A stretch of DNA of 46,511 nucleotides from Bacillus sp. Xin1 (GCF_013314535.1 NZ_JABUAE010000035.1:1-46511); one strand, 5' to 3'. Numbered from the stretch's first letter, positions 17,771 to 26,436 are shown. The notes: generated from the letters alone by a model not told the origin. Translations and numbers: made by a program.

Positions 17771-17851
17771 CAATAAACACAAAAAAATATAATGACAATA
17801 TATAAGCCTCAAACTTTATACTTGTTCACCAAATTGAAACAAACTGATCAT

Positions 17852-17874
17852 AAAAAAACCGCTGATCCCAGCGG
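17852..17874 (-). terminator. Terminator of spoVR
   Basis: Minus-strand stem CCGCTG/CAGCGG with 4-nt loop and T7 tail, directly after the SpoVR stop. Confidence 0.8.
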
Positions 17875-17876
17875 CC

Positions 17877-19295
17877 TCACACATACTTCCTGTGCACCAT
17901 CTTTCCGTCATACGAAAAGACAACACCTTTATTCTCAACATTAGATTCCATATGAACCGTTCTTCCCCATAACTGATGAATGTACGGCAGCACTTTCTCT
18001 AAGTATTTTAAATCAAGCTCAATTCCTTCATAACAATGTTTAATATACAGTTCACCGTTCTTTAAATGGTCTCCATCTTCTACCACTAAGTATGGGAATC
18101 CACCATTCGTTCTCATATTTACAAGCTGGTCACGTACATGTTCCCACTCTTTATCAATAACTTTATACTCTTTCCCTTGGCGCTGGAATAAGTACATATC
18201 TTCCCTCATCACAAGTTCTTTATTTAAGTAGTTTCGAAGAAAGGAGACATCCCATTCGATTTCCCTAACTTCAAAGATTTTGTCACGACCCGACCCTGGC
18301 TTTACACCTCGTCGTTTCATCTCTTCTGTTGGGTTATTGTAACGTTCTTCAATATCTTCAAAGACTTTGATACCAAGATAATATGGATTAATACTTGTTT
18401 TGGACGGCTGTACAACTCCTGCATTTAACTTTGCGAATTCGATTGCTTCACCGGACGTTAAATCCATTTCTCTAAGGATACGCTGATGCCAGTACGAAGC
18501 CCAGCCTTCGTTCATGATTTTCGTTTCTAGTTGCGGCCAAAAATATAACATTTCTTCTCTCATCATCGTTAAGATATCACGTTGCCACTCATCTAACTCT
18601 CTACTATATTCTTCAATAAAGAGAAGGAGATCTTTCTCTGGCTGCGGCGGAATTTTCTTTTTCTTCCATATATTTGGGCGTTCTCGTTTTTTATTTCTAT
18701 CATCTAAATCCCACAAGTCATCATACTGTGAAACTCGTTTCTTTTCTACTTCTTCCTCTTCTAAGTCATTGATACTCCATGCAAGCTTTGGCCGCATAAG
18801 CGATGGATCAATGTGTTCTTGAATTGCTAATACCGCATCTAAAAATGTTTCTACTTCTTTTTTTCCATATTTATGTTCATATGCTTTAATACGTTCTGCC
18901 GTTGCTGCCATGCTTTCAACCATATCGCGCTTCGTATTTGAGAAGCGAATATTATTTTTAAAGAAATCGCAGTGTGCTAATACATGTGCTACAATCAATT
19001 TATTTTGAATCAATGAATTGGTATCGAGTAAAAACGCATAACACGGGTCTGAGTTGATGACAAGCTCATATATTTTACTAAGTCCCAAATCATAATGCAG
19101 CTTCATTTTGAAGAACTGCTTTCCAAAACTCCAATGCGAAAACCGTGTCGGCATTCCATATGCACCAAATGTATAAATAATTTCCGCTGGGCATACTTCA
19201 TAGCGCATCGGATAAAAATCCAGCCCAAATCCAGTTGCGATTTCAGTAATTTCAGCGATTGCATATTGCAGTGCTTTATCATCATTAGCTCTCAT
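17877..19295 (-). CDS. spoVR: SpoVR family sporulation protein
   Basis: 472 aa, full length for the SpoVR family, needed in B. subtilis for proper spore cortex formation. Recognisable blocks are '[18 protein letters not shown]', '[19 protein letters not shown]', the HxLAHxDFFKNN region '[11 protein letters not shown]', and '[18 protein letters not shown]'. Strong AGGAGGG ribosome site. A candidate sigma-E -10 lies just upstream, consistent with mother-cell expression known for B. subtilis spoVR. Stands alone with its own terminator. Confidence 0.93.
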   Translation of the reverse strand: MRANDDKALQYAIAEITEIATGFGLDFYPMRYEVCPAEIIYTFGAYGMPTRFSHWSFGKQFFKMKLHYDLGLSKIYELVINSDPCYAFLLDTNSLIQNKLIVAHVLAHCDFFKNNIRFSNTKRDMVESMAATAERIKAYEHKYGKKEVETFLDAVLAIQEHIDPSLMRPKLAWSINDLEEEEVEKKRVSQYDDLWDLDDRNKKRERPNIWKKKKIPPQPEKDLLLFIEEYSRELDEWQRDILTMMREEMLYFWPQLETKIMNEGWASYWHQRILREMDLTSGEAIEFAKLNAGVVQPSKTSINPYYLGIKVFEDIEERYNNPTEEMKRRGVKPGSGRDKIFEVREIEWDVSFLRNYLNKELVMREDMYLFQRQGKEYKVIDKEWEHVRDQLVNMRTNGGFPYLVVEDGDHLKNGELYIKHCYEGIELDLKYLEKVLPYIHQLWGRTVHMESNVENKGVVFSYDGKMVHRKYV

Positions 19296-19308
19296 TATTT
19301 TCCCTCCT

Positions 19309-19334
19309 TACACTTTCCCTTAAGAAAGTGTATG
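19309..19334 (-). promoter_or_regulatory. Candidate sigma-E promoter and inverted repeat of spoVR
   Basis: On the minus strand CATACACT (19334-19327) matches the sigma-E -10 consensus CATACAHT; a partial -35 (TCATGAA) lies 14 nt upstream. It overlaps a perfect 9-bp inverted repeat TACACTTTC/GAAAGTGTA (19309-19332), next to the ribosome site. The remaining stretch to 19482 shows nothing clear. Confidence 0.45.
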
Positions 19335-19482
19335 AAGGGAAACGAGCTTTCATGAGAAATGATGAAAAATAGATAGTCTGTTCTTCACTTATATCAGCAA
19401 TTTTCTTCATAATTCATAAAAACAACAAAAAAGCCAAACACAAATTTCAAACCATTTGCATCCAGCTTCTCATCTTCACCTA

Positions 19483-20043
19483 TTACCCTTCAATAATTTC
19501 AAGCTTCTCCGTAATCGGCGTACGCGCTTTTCCTTCTGGCTTCTTATCAAAATAACCAATATGAAGAATTCCAACAATGCGTTGTCCTTTTGTTAACCCA
19601 AGTCCTACTATAAATAAAGGATTATAATTCAGTCCGCCTGATTTCCAAACACAACCTAGTCCGCGCTCCCAAGCTAGTAGTTGGAAGTTTTGCATAAATG
19701 CACATACTGCCGCGTAGTCTTCATCACGCTGAATTTGACGTGGATCTTCATCCATATATACAACGATTTGAGCTGGTGTACTTAGAAAACGATCTGATAA
19801 AATTTTACCTCGTTTTGCTCTTTCTTCTTCTGTAAAAGAATTTAATACAGCATCTACTAACTTTTGGCGACCTTCACCAATAAATAATTTACATTTCCAT
19901 GGCTCACGATGTTGATGGTTTGGTGCCCATGTTGCATCATTTAATAATTCAATTAATAATTCTTTTTCTACTGCTTTATCTGTAAATGTACGAATGGAAC
20001 GTCTTTCTTTAATGATATTTGCAATGGAAGTATATGTAGTCAT
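19483..20043 (-). CDS. Nitroreductase family protein
   Basis: 186-aa FMN-dependent nitroreductase fold. N-terminal 'RRSIRTFTDKAVEKELL' binds FMN phosphate; 'WAPNHQHREPWKCKLFIG' and 'GLGCVWKSGGL' are the later family blocks. Such enzymes reduce nitro compounds, flavins or quinones with NAD(P)H; the substrate is not predictable. The ATG at 20043 follows AAGGGAGAG; an upstream in-frame start at 20103 lacks a ribosome site. Confidence 0.87.
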   Translation of the reverse strand: MTTYTSIANIIKERRSIRTFTDKAVEKELLIELLNDATWAPNHQHREPWKCKLFIGEGRQKLVDAVLNSFTEEERAKRGKILSDRFLSTPAQIVVYMDEDPRQIQRDEDYAAVCAFMQNFQLLAWERGLGCVWKSGGLNYNPLFIVGLGLTKGQRIVGILHIGYFDKKPEGKARTPITEKLEIIEG

Positions 20044-20177
20044 ATGTTTCTCTCCCTTATTCTTATCTATATGTATACATCTGTTATTGATATTGATTTT
20101 CAATTTCGATTATAACGCAGTTTTCTACCATTAATCAATGTTTTATGTTGTGAAACTAACAAAAAACTTTTTTTGTT

Positions 20178-20201
20178 ACATTGCAGAAAAACTTGCAATG
20201 T
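20178..20201. promoter_or_regulatory. Inverted repeat ACATTGCA-N8-TGCAATGT
   Basis: Perfect 8-bp arms in the divergent region between the nitroreductase and the secreted-protein gene. A candidate regulator site; no T-run follows, so not a terminator. Confidence 0.4.
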
Positions 20202-20233
20202 TCACGAGTTCTTCACAACTTCTCCACAACTTC
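20201..20233 (+). promoter_or_regulatory. Three 11-bp direct repeats, response-regulator-like
   Basis: TTCACGAGTTC, TTCACAACTTC and TCCACAACTTC in tandem with exact 11-bp period, 53 nt upstream of the start codon. One-turn spacing is typical for OmpR/PhoP-family response regulators. Confidence 0.55.
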
Positions 20234-20285
20234 GGGACATCCTATGTGTAAAGTTTTCCATTTCATTTACTTAGGAGGAATCTAT

Positions 20286-20882
20286 ATGTACAAAAAAGTA
20301 ATAGCAAGCATTTTAGCAACAGGACTTTTATGCGGAATGGCAGTCTTCCCTACTTCTGCCGCTACTCAAAAAGAGTTTACGGCGCATCACCATAAAATAA
20401 TTTCAGAAGAACAAATCCAGTCATTAGAAAAACAAGGTTACAACAAACATGAAATTTGGAAAGCTGCACACATTGCGAAAATAAGTAAAAAAGATATCAA
20501 TGACGTTTTATCGTACTATAAACAAAATAAATCTTGGAAAGAAACAGCGAAACATTTTGGTGTGGATCCAAAGAAAATGCATAAACATCATATGAGTAAA
20601 GAGATGAAAGCAGCATTACTACAAAAAATAGCTGAAATGCAAAAATCGACTCCAGAACAAATGAAAAAAACAATGGAAGATAACCACCTTCACTTGCGTC
20701 ACCTCGCAGTTTTAACCATCATTGCACAAAAAAGTAATACACCGTTCAATGATGTATTACAAATGAAAAAAGATGGCATGCATGTCAAACAAATTGCCGA
20801 AAAATTAAATGTGAAAAGAGAAGATATAAGAGCTGAAATGATGAAATTAATACAGTCCATCAAACAAAAAAAGACAAGCTAG
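20286..20882 (+). CDS. Secreted helical protein of unknown function
   Basis: 198 aa. A clear signal peptide (KK, hydrophobic 'VIASILATGLLCGMAVFP', then TSAA cleavage region) precedes a lysine- and histidine-rich helical protein. Two related segments resemble small helix-turn-helix modules: 'DVLSYYKQNKSWKETAKHFG' and 'DVLQMKKDGMHVKQIAEKLN', each followed by V(D/K).(K/E)(K/D). I do not recognise a named family. Start ATG at 20286 follows AGGAGG. Its promoter carries three 11-bp direct repeats, suggesting two-component control. The His-rich 'AHHHK' and 'HKHHM' stretches could bind metal, which is speculation. Confidence 0.7.
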   Translation: MYKKVIASILATGLLCGMAVFPTSAATQKEFTAHHHKIISEEQIQSLEKQGYNKHEIWKAAHIAKISKKDINDVLSYYKQNKSWKETAKHFGVDPKKMHKHHMSKEMKAALLQKIAEMQKSTPEQMKKTMEDNHLHLRHLAVLTIIAQKSNTPFNDVLQMKKDGMHVKQIAEKLNVKREDIRAEMMKLIQSIKQKKTS

Positions 20883-20884
20883 AC

Positions 20885-20924
20885 ATAAAGAAAGGAAGAG
20901 ACAGCTACTCTTCCTTTTCTTTAT
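20885..20924. terminator. Bidirectional terminator
   Basis: Stem AAAGAAAGGAAGAG / CTCTTCCTTTTCTTT with one bulge and a 7-nt loop, between converging genes; it reaches the stop codon of the minus-strand racemase-like gene. Confidence 0.8.
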
Positions 20925-21850
20925 GAACCCACTATAATAAAGCCGTCCGCCAGCGGATCAGATGGATCTAATAAAAATTGATGCATTCCTGTAATAAAAA
21001 CCCTTCCTGTAATTTGTACTGTCATGGCGCTTTTTGTGTATTCCATCAGTTTTGCTTCATATGTCCCGCCCGTAATATTTTCATGTTGCAAACTCTCTCC
21101 TTCTTGCAACATACCTTCTTCTTTAAAGAGTGCCAAACATGCACAGGTTGCTCTCACATAGGGAGAGCGGCTTACAAGTCCATTCTTCTTCTGCACCATC
21201 GTTTTAAAGCGTTTCTCTTCAATCTGCGCCGCATCTATTAAAATGCTACTACATTCAGATGATAATGACGTTCTTGCCCTATGTGCCCAGCTCTTTAATT
21301 CTATAAACTCATCCATAGCTAGTTTGACGCCTAAATGCTTTGTATGACTGATTACGTAGTGTTCATTGGACCCAAATGAAACGACTGATTGAGAAGCATG
21401 ATGTTGAAGTTCGTATTCACAATTTTTCTGTAATGAAACAGCGTGTATCTCTCCATCTTCCATACAGATGTTCATAGAAAATATCCCATCAATTGTTTCC
21501 ACCGCTACTACATCATTTTTTATTTGCACATTTCCCATTTCCACCATAACAACAGCAGCTATCATCACAAACTCTTCTATACTAGAAGTAAATTCATTTG
21601 CATCCATAAACAACGCTGCAAAATCAGCTTTTTTTGAACAAGGTGGTACAATCATACAACCGTTCATCGCTGCATGACCACGCGGCTCTTGCATAAGAAT
21701 TCTTCGAAATGTTTGATAGTTTTCAACTAATTCTTTTTGCTTTTCTTGCAAAGTATTTCCCTGTAATAGAGGTACGCCGTTCATAATGAGGCGTAGTGGC
21801 TCCCCAGTCATATGTGCATCAACTGTTGTAATCGCTTTTGCGAACTTCAT
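20921..21850 (-). CDS. Proline racemase-like protein lacking catalytic cysteines
   Basis: 309-aa member of the proline racemase / hydroxyproline epimerase fold: 'VDAHMTGEPLRL', 'QEPRGHAAMNG' and 'SRSPYVRATCACLAL' align with its active neighbour. The first catalytic Cys (91 in the neighbour) aligns gaplessly with Ile91 and the surrounding MCGHDTIG motif is gone; the second (Cys254) is Tyr231 in 'SRSPY'. Proton-transfer racemase chemistry is therefore not expected. The frame is intact, has a GGGGGAG ribosome site and ends the operon, so it is probably expressed. It could be a partner subunit, a binding protein or an enzyme with altered chemistry. Confidence 0.82.
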   Translation of the reverse strand: MKFAKAITTVDAHMTGEPLRLIMNGVPLLQGNTLQEKQKELVENYQTFRRILMQEPRGHAAMNGCMIVPPCSKKADFAALFMDANEFTSSIEEFVMIAAVVMVEMGNVQIKNDVVAVETIDGIFSMNICMEDGEIHAVSLQKNCEYELQHHASQSVVSFGSNEHYVISHTKHLGVKLAMDEFIELKSWAHRARTSLSSECSSILIDAAQIEEKRFKTMVQKKNGLVSRSPYVRATCACLALFKEEGMLQEGESLQHENITGGTYEAKLMEYTKSAMTVQITGRVFITGMHQFLLDPSDPLADGFIIVGS

Positions 21851-21907
21851 TCAATCTCCCCCGTCTTCCATTTCTCCTGTTATTTAGCTAGTTTAAATAT
21901 GGTTACA

Positions 21908-22930
21908 TCAATGCCCTTCCATCGGTGGAATAAGAATAAATCCATCTTTTAAGATGTCTTCCTCATGATATAAAAATTGGTGCATCCCCATCATCCATGC
22001 TGATCCAGTAATTTCTGTAATTACAGCTTCAATTCCCCCTACATGAGTCGTTCTAACGATTTTCCCTTTAAATAGCGAACCGACAATACTTTCATGTACA
22101 AATAACTCTTCCCTATCAATCTTCTGATGAGCGTATAATGTAGCAAGCTTAGCTGATGTTCCTGTCCCGCACGGCGAACGATCAATCCCGCCCGGTGGTA
22201 CAATTACTGTATTTTTCACATCAGCACGTTCGTCCGTTGGGTCACAAAAAAATTCGACGTGCGTCACTCCTTCGATAAAAGAAAATTCCGGATGTGAAAT
22301 TTGCACGGTTGCATTAATGGCATCACGAATTTGAATCGCCGTTTCTATAATCTCTGTAGAGTTATCTGTTGTTAGTTGCACACCTAGCTTTCTCGCATCT
22401 GTAATTGCATAAAAATTACCACCATAGGCAATATCACATTGTACATTCCCTATATTTTCGATATGTACTTCTACAGACTTTAATAAAAAAGCAGGCACGT
22501 TACAAAATGTTACTTCTTTTGCTTTTCCGTTTTCCACATGCACTTTCGTTGTAACAAGGCCGGCCGGTGTATCTAATTTAATATGGGTATACGGTTCTTC
22601 CACCTCAACCATACCCGTTTCAATTAAAGCCGTACAAACGCCAATTGTATCGTGACCACACATTGGTAAATATCCGCCTGTTTCTATATAAATAACACCC
22701 ACATCAGCTTCTGGGTCACATGGATCTGTTAATAAAGCCCCAGACATCACATCATGACCGCGTGGCTCAAACATAAGAAATGTCCGAATCCAATCATACT
22801 TTTCTTTCATAAATAACATCTTTTCTGACATTGTATTTCCTTCTAACTTCGGAAGACCATTTATGACTGTCCTTGTTGGATTTCCACCTGTATGCGTATC
22901 AATTGTCGTAAACACTTTTTTTACTTTCAC
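21908..22930 (-). CDS. 4-hydroxyproline 2-epimerase / proline racemase family enzyme
   Basis: 340 aa, full length. Both catalytic cysteines are present: Cys91 in 'MCGHDTIG' and Cys254 in 'DRSPCGTGTSA', which in this family epimerise the alpha carbon of proline or 4-hydroxyproline. A Thr in place of the second Cys would indicate a trans-3-hydroxyproline dehydratase, which is not the case. Context of a D-amino-acid dehydrogenase favours trans-4-hydroxy-L-proline to cis-4-hydroxy-D-proline. Its GTG start overlaps the stop of the preceding dehydrogenase gene. Proline racemase activity cannot be excluded. Confidence 0.87.
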   Translation of the reverse strand: MKVKKVFTTIDTHTGGNPTRTVINGLPKLEGNTMSEKMLFMKEKYDWIRTFLMFEPRGHDVMSGALLTDPCDPEADVGVIYIETGGYLPMCGHDTIGVCTALIETGMVEVEEPYTHIKLDTPAGLVTTKVHVENGKAKEVTFCNVPAFLLKSVEVHIENIGNVQCDIAYGGNFYAITDARKLGVQLTTDNSTEIIETAIQIRDAINATVQISHPEFSFIEGVTHVEFFCDPTDERADVKNTVIVPPGGIDRSPCGTGTSAKLATLYAHQKIDREELFVHESIVGSLFKGKIVRTTHVGGIEAVITEITGSAWMMGMHQFLYHEEDILKDGFILIPPMEGH

Positions 22931-24105
22931 ACACGTTCCACCCTTTCTTGAAAGCGATTGTGGCTTAGTGATTCAATCGGTACGGTTGTCTTTTGCCCCT
23001 CAATCATTTCCGCAATAAGCTTTCCTGTAATGGCTGCCAAACTAATTCCATCCCCTTCATGACCCGCAGCAATATAAAAACCTGGCACCTCTTCGACATG
23101 AGAAATAATTGGCAAATGATCTGCTGTCCACGGACGTAGCCCTGCATATGTTCGAATAAGCAACATATCTGCCATCTTCGGATAAAAGCGAATCGCTCGC
23201 TTCGCAATACACTTGATAACATTTGAATCTACCTTCGTTTGAAAACCGACAAACTGCCTGCTGCTGCCAATTAAGAAATTTTGACTTTCTGTCGGCTCAA
23301 ATACAAGAGCAACTCCATATTTCTCTATTTCCTCGTCCACATGACGTGTGCCCCCAAACTTACTAAGTAAATAACCAAACTCCATTACTTTTCTCATTCC
23401 AACTGGCTCTTGTCTTGAAGCTACGATAATATGACCTTTTCTCGGCTGAATTGGAATTTTCACATCGAGCATATCACCAATAACAGGCGACCATACTCCC
23501 GCTGCATTTACGACCTTATTCGCTGTAAATGTCCCTTTATTTGTTTCAACAACAAACATACCAGTTACATCTTTTCGAATACGGCTTACTTCTGTATGAA
23601 GATACACATCTGTTCCTTGCCTTTTCGCTTCATCAAGCAAAGAAAACGATAATAAATACGGATTAACAGTCGAGTCCGTTGCACACTCTAATCCACCTAA
23701 TAAATCATCAGCAAAATACGGTGACTCCTGCCGAATATCTTGCCTGTCTAACATTCGAAATGGTAAACCTACTTCTTTTTGCCACTTTACCCATTTCTCT
23801 GCAGCAATCATCTCTTCTTCACTTTCACATACTAAAATACTGCCTGGTGCTCGGTACTCAAAAGAGTGACGTAATTCTTTCGCTAGTTGATCAACAAGTT
23901 TTTGACTCTCAAGAGACATTTGACTATCAAACCCAGGATCTTTATCAATCGCTAAAATGTTCCCATCACACCGCGAGGATGTACCACTCGCAAGTTCTCC
24001 CCTTTCTAGTAACGTCACCTCTCTCCCGCATTTTGAAACGTAATAAGCAATTGCACTTCCAATAATGCCTCCGCCAATGATAAGAACATCACAATGCTTT
24101 GTCAT
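22927..24105 (-). CDS. FAD D-amino-acid (hydroxyproline) dehydrogenase subunit, DAO type
   Basis: 392-aa flavoprotein of the DadA/glycine-oxidase type. FAD motif 'VLIIGGGIIGSAIAYYVS' at the N-terminus and 'GLRPWTADHLPIISHVEEVPG' plus 'GHEGDGISLAAITGKLIAEM' at the C-terminus. It corresponds to the HcnC/LhpB-type catalytic subunit that oxidises cis-4-hydroxy-D-proline to the pyrroline. Its presumed partner subunits are in the divergent operon at 26.2-28 kb. First gene of the leftward operon, directly behind a sigma-54 promoter; GAGGGGA ribosome site. Confidence 0.83.
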   Translation of the reverse strand: MTKHCDVLIIGGGIIGSAIAYYVSKCGREVTLLERGELASGTSSRCDGNILAIDKDPGFDSQMSLESQKLVDQLAKELRHSFEYRAPGSILVCESEEEMIAAEKWVKWQKEVGLPFRMLDRQDIRQESPYFADDLLGGLECATDSTVNPYLLSFSLLDEAKRQGTDVYLHTEVSRIRKDVTGMFVVETNKGTFTANKVVNAAGVWSPVIGDMLDVKIPIQPRKGHIIVASRQEPVGMRKVMEFGYLLSKFGGTRHVDEEIEKYGVALVFEPTESQNFLIGSSRQFVGFQTKVDSNVIKCIAKRAIRFYPKMADMLLIRTYAGLRPWTADHLPIISHVEEVPGFYIAAGHEGDGISLAAITGKLIAEMIEGQKTTVPIESLSHNRFQERVERV

Positions 24106-24181
24106 GGCTTCCCCTCTTTTCTATTTATAAAGTGAAACTTATAGCGGCCATCACTTTTTCATGTTCGTACATTCTTTTACT

Positions 24182-24197
24182 TGCAATTAAAATGCCA
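24182..24197 (-). promoter_or_regulatory. Sigma-54 (-24/-12) promoter of the leftward operon
   Basis: Minus strand TGGCAT-TTTAA-TTGCA matches TGGCAC-N5-TTGCW with correct GG/GC spacing, about 75 nt before the dehydrogenase start. Confidence 0.82.
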
Positions 24198-24324
24198 ACT
24201 TAATAGAAAACGATCGTTAGCAAAGATTTTCTGCCCCTCACTTCATCTCTTTACTTTTTAAAGTACTTAAATCATTGTCTTCAAATAGCATACGAAAACA
24301 GTTATTTAACTTTTCCGAAAAACA

Positions 24325-24353
24325 TTTTACATTCACTTTAAAAATGTGTAAAA
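24325..24353. promoter_or_regulatory. Inverted repeat / activator promoter region
   Basis: TTTTACA-N15-TGTAAAA, 7-bp arms, in the 302-bp divergent region. It lies about 130-155 bp from the -24/-12 site, where a sigma-54 activator site would be expected. TTTACA (24326-24331) with 17-nt spacer and TAAAAA may also be the activator's own sigma-A promoter. Confidence 0.4.
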
Positions 24354-24407
24354 ATAATGAAATAGTGTATAAAAAACTTACAGTCAATCCAATAAGGAGG
24401 CTTTAGT

Positions 24408-26105
24408 ATGACAATCGAACTCCCTTCTATAGATCAACTTATGAATACAAATTTTTTCTTCTTTCCATCGCTAGAAGAGTGGCAACAAAATAATCATACA
24501 AATCATAAAGATACAACCGTTCTAATCAAAAGAAACAATGATATATACATGCTTACTGCTGACGGTACGTATCAATCTTGCTATACAACTTCCTACTATT
24601 CTTCTATTTCACATATATTAAAGAAACTAAAAAACTATCATGCAGTTGTTTTTACAAATGCCTCTCATAAACCAATTGGTTTTATTACAGCTGTTATGCT
24701 AGCTGAAACTATTTTTCAGTCTTATGAATATTTACAAGCTTATTTTGAAACCGTTATCAAAACAACCGATGCTTCAGTTACCGTCATTGACGATCAGGAG
24801 AATGTCAATGTGTGGACAAATGGGGCAGAAGCAATCTTTTCCGTAAGACGACAGGATATTTTAGGAAAACCAATTACAGCATTTTTTCATGAAGACATGC
24901 TAGAAATATTAAAAACACTACAAGAAGGTCGCTCACTACATAAACATCAACATCAACCGAGAGAAGATTTAATTGTACTCATTAACTCCAATCCCATTTA
25001 CTTGCGCAATAAAATTATTGGAGCTGTTGTATCCGAAACAGACATTACGAGCCAAGTTCGGCTCAATCAGGAACTATTCTCTGTTTCTACCAAGATGCAT
25101 CAATTAGAAAAACAAGTTGCTAAATTAACACCGCCTGCTAATCCCTTTCATGCGATTAAAGGAAACAGCTCCACACTACAACAAACAATTAAAACTGCGA
25201 AAAAGATATGTACAACAAAATCAACTGTACTCATTTTAGGAGAAAGCGGCGTTGGAAAAGAGCTATTTGCAAAAGCAATTCATGAAGCGCGTGAAAATGC
25301 ACAAGCTCCGTTTATTTCTATTAACTGCGGTGCAATTCCTGAATCACTATTTGAAAGTGAACTTTTTGGCTATGAAAAAGGAGCTTTTTCTGGAGCTGAT
25401 CAGAAAGGAAAAAAAGGAAAAATTGAGTTAGCAAAAGGGGGCACCTTATTTTTAGATGAAATTGGTGAAATGCCAATGGAAATGCAAGTAAAACTCCTTC
25501 GGGTCCTGCAGGATAAAACCTTTTATCGCGTAGGTGGTATAAAAGAATTACATGCTGATTTTCATATTATTGCCGCTACAAATCGAAACTTAAAAGAACA
25601 AATTGCGAAAGGAAAATTTCGTGAAGATTTATTTTATCGTTTAAACGTTGTAAGTATTGATGTACCGCCACTACGCGAAAGAAAAGAAGATATTGTGGAG
25701 CTCATCCACTCTTTCTTATATGAGTTTTCGATTCAATATAATCGTCCAATTCAAAGTATTCCGCAAGACGTTATGTATGAATTGCTTGAGCATACATGGC
25801 CTGGAAACATTCGTGAACTGCGTAATGCCATTGAACGGCTCGTTGTTTTTGCGACAGATGGAATCATAAAACGAGAAGACCTTCCCTTCTCTACAAAAAC
25901 ACAAAAAGAACAACCGCCGGTTCCTCTTAGAGTAGATATAACAGAAGGCGAATTACTTGATGATGCTTTAAACAAATATGAACGAAATATCATTCAACAT
26001 GCACTTGAATTAGAAAATGGCAATAAACTTGCTTGTGCGAAACGTCTTGGGATTACACGGGCAACCTTATATAATCGCATGAAAAAATTAAGCATCCCAT
26101 TTTAA
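24408..26105 (+). CDS. Sigma-54-dependent transcriptional activator with PAS domain
   Basis: 565-aa enhancer-binding protein. An unassigned N-terminal domain (1-105), a PAS sensor (about 108-215, 'DASVTVIDDQENVNVWTNGA'), the AAA+ core with Walker A GESGVGKE (278-285), sigma-54-contact loop GAFSGA (325-330; usually GAFTGA), Walker B 'GTLFLDEIGEM', and a Fis-type helix-turn-helix at the end ('LACAKRLGITRATLYNRM'). RocR/PrdR-like regulators of amino-acid catabolism share this layout. It sits between two operons with -24/-12 promoters, which it most likely activates in response to proline or hydroxyproline. AAGGAGG ribosome site. Confidence 0.9.
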   Translation: MTIELPSIDQLMNTNFFFFPSLEEWQQNNHTNHKDTTVLIKRNNDIYMLTADGTYQSCYTTSYYSSISHILKKLKNYHAVVFTNASHKPIGFITAVMLAETIFQSYEYLQAYFETVIKTTDASVTVIDDQENVNVWTNGAEAIFSVRRQDILGKPITAFFHEDMLEILKTLQEGRSLHKHQHQPREDLIVLINSNPIYLRNKIIGAVVSETDITSQVRLNQELFSVSTKMHQLEKQVAKLTPPANPFHAIKGNSSTLQQTIKTAKKICTTKSTVLILGESGVGKELFAKAIHEARENAQAPFISINCGAIPESLFESELFGYEKGAFSGADQKGKKGKIELAKGGTLFLDEIGEMPMEMQVKLLRVLQDKTFYRVGGIKELHADFHIIAATNRNLKEQIAKGKFREDLFYRLNVVSIDVPPLRERKEDIVELIHSFLYEFSIQYNRPIQSIPQDVMYELLEHTWPGNIRELRNAIERLVVFATDGIIKREDLPFSTKTQKEQPPVPLRVDITEGELLDDALNKYERNIIQHALELENGNKLACAKRLGITRATLYNRMKKLSIPF

Positions 26106-26118
26106 TCTTTGTCTAGAT

Positions 26119-26134
26119 TGGCATGTATTTTGCA
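26119..26134 (+). promoter_or_regulatory. Sigma-54 (-24/-12) promoter of the rightward operon
   Basis: TGGCAT-GTATT-TTGCA, correct spacing, 14 nt after the activator stop and about 40 nt before the BFD-like gene. This separates the downstream operon from the activator transcript. Confidence 0.82.
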
Positions 26135-26175
26135 TATAAATTAGCAAACAACCAATCTAACAAGGGGGATTTGTC

Positions 26176-26436
26176 ATGAACATTGCAGACGATTTTGTCA
26201 TTTGTCGTTGTGAAGAAGTAACATACAAGGAACTGCTTCATACAGCGAACACATATAACTGCTCTACACGAGAATTAAAACTACGTACCCGAGCGGGAAT
26301 GGGATTTTGCGGGGGTCGAACATGTAGATGTGCACTAGAAAGCTTTATATCATCCCGGGAACAGAACCATCAGCCATTAAAACATCAACCGCCGGTTCGT
26401 CCCATTACCTTTGACTTGTTAGGTGATAGAACATGA
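26176..26436 (+). CDS. BFD-like [2Fe-2S]-binding protein
   Basis: 86 aa. Contains the four-cysteine BFD signature: 'VICRCEEVTYKELL' (C-x-C) and 'GMGFCGGRTCRCAL' (C-x4-C plus one more Cys). In related D-hydroxyproline, octopine and HcnB-type dehydrogenases this domain is fused to the C-terminus of the FAD subunit; here it is a separate small protein encoded first in the operon. Likely an electron-transfer component of the dehydrogenase. Stop overlaps the next start (ATGA). AAGGGGG ribosome site. Confidence 0.85.
   Translation: MNIADDFVICRCEEVTYKELLHTANTYNCSTRELKLRTRAGMGFCGGRTCRCALESFISSREQNHQPLKHQPPVRPITFDLLGDRT

Noticed and set aside
21443-21677. Open frames on the plus strand inside the racemase-like gene
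   Set aside because: Shadows of the minus-strand coding sequence; no ribosome sites.
21908-22930. Trans-3-hydroxyproline dehydratase
   Set aside because: That activity goes with Thr at the second catalytic position; here Cys254 is present.
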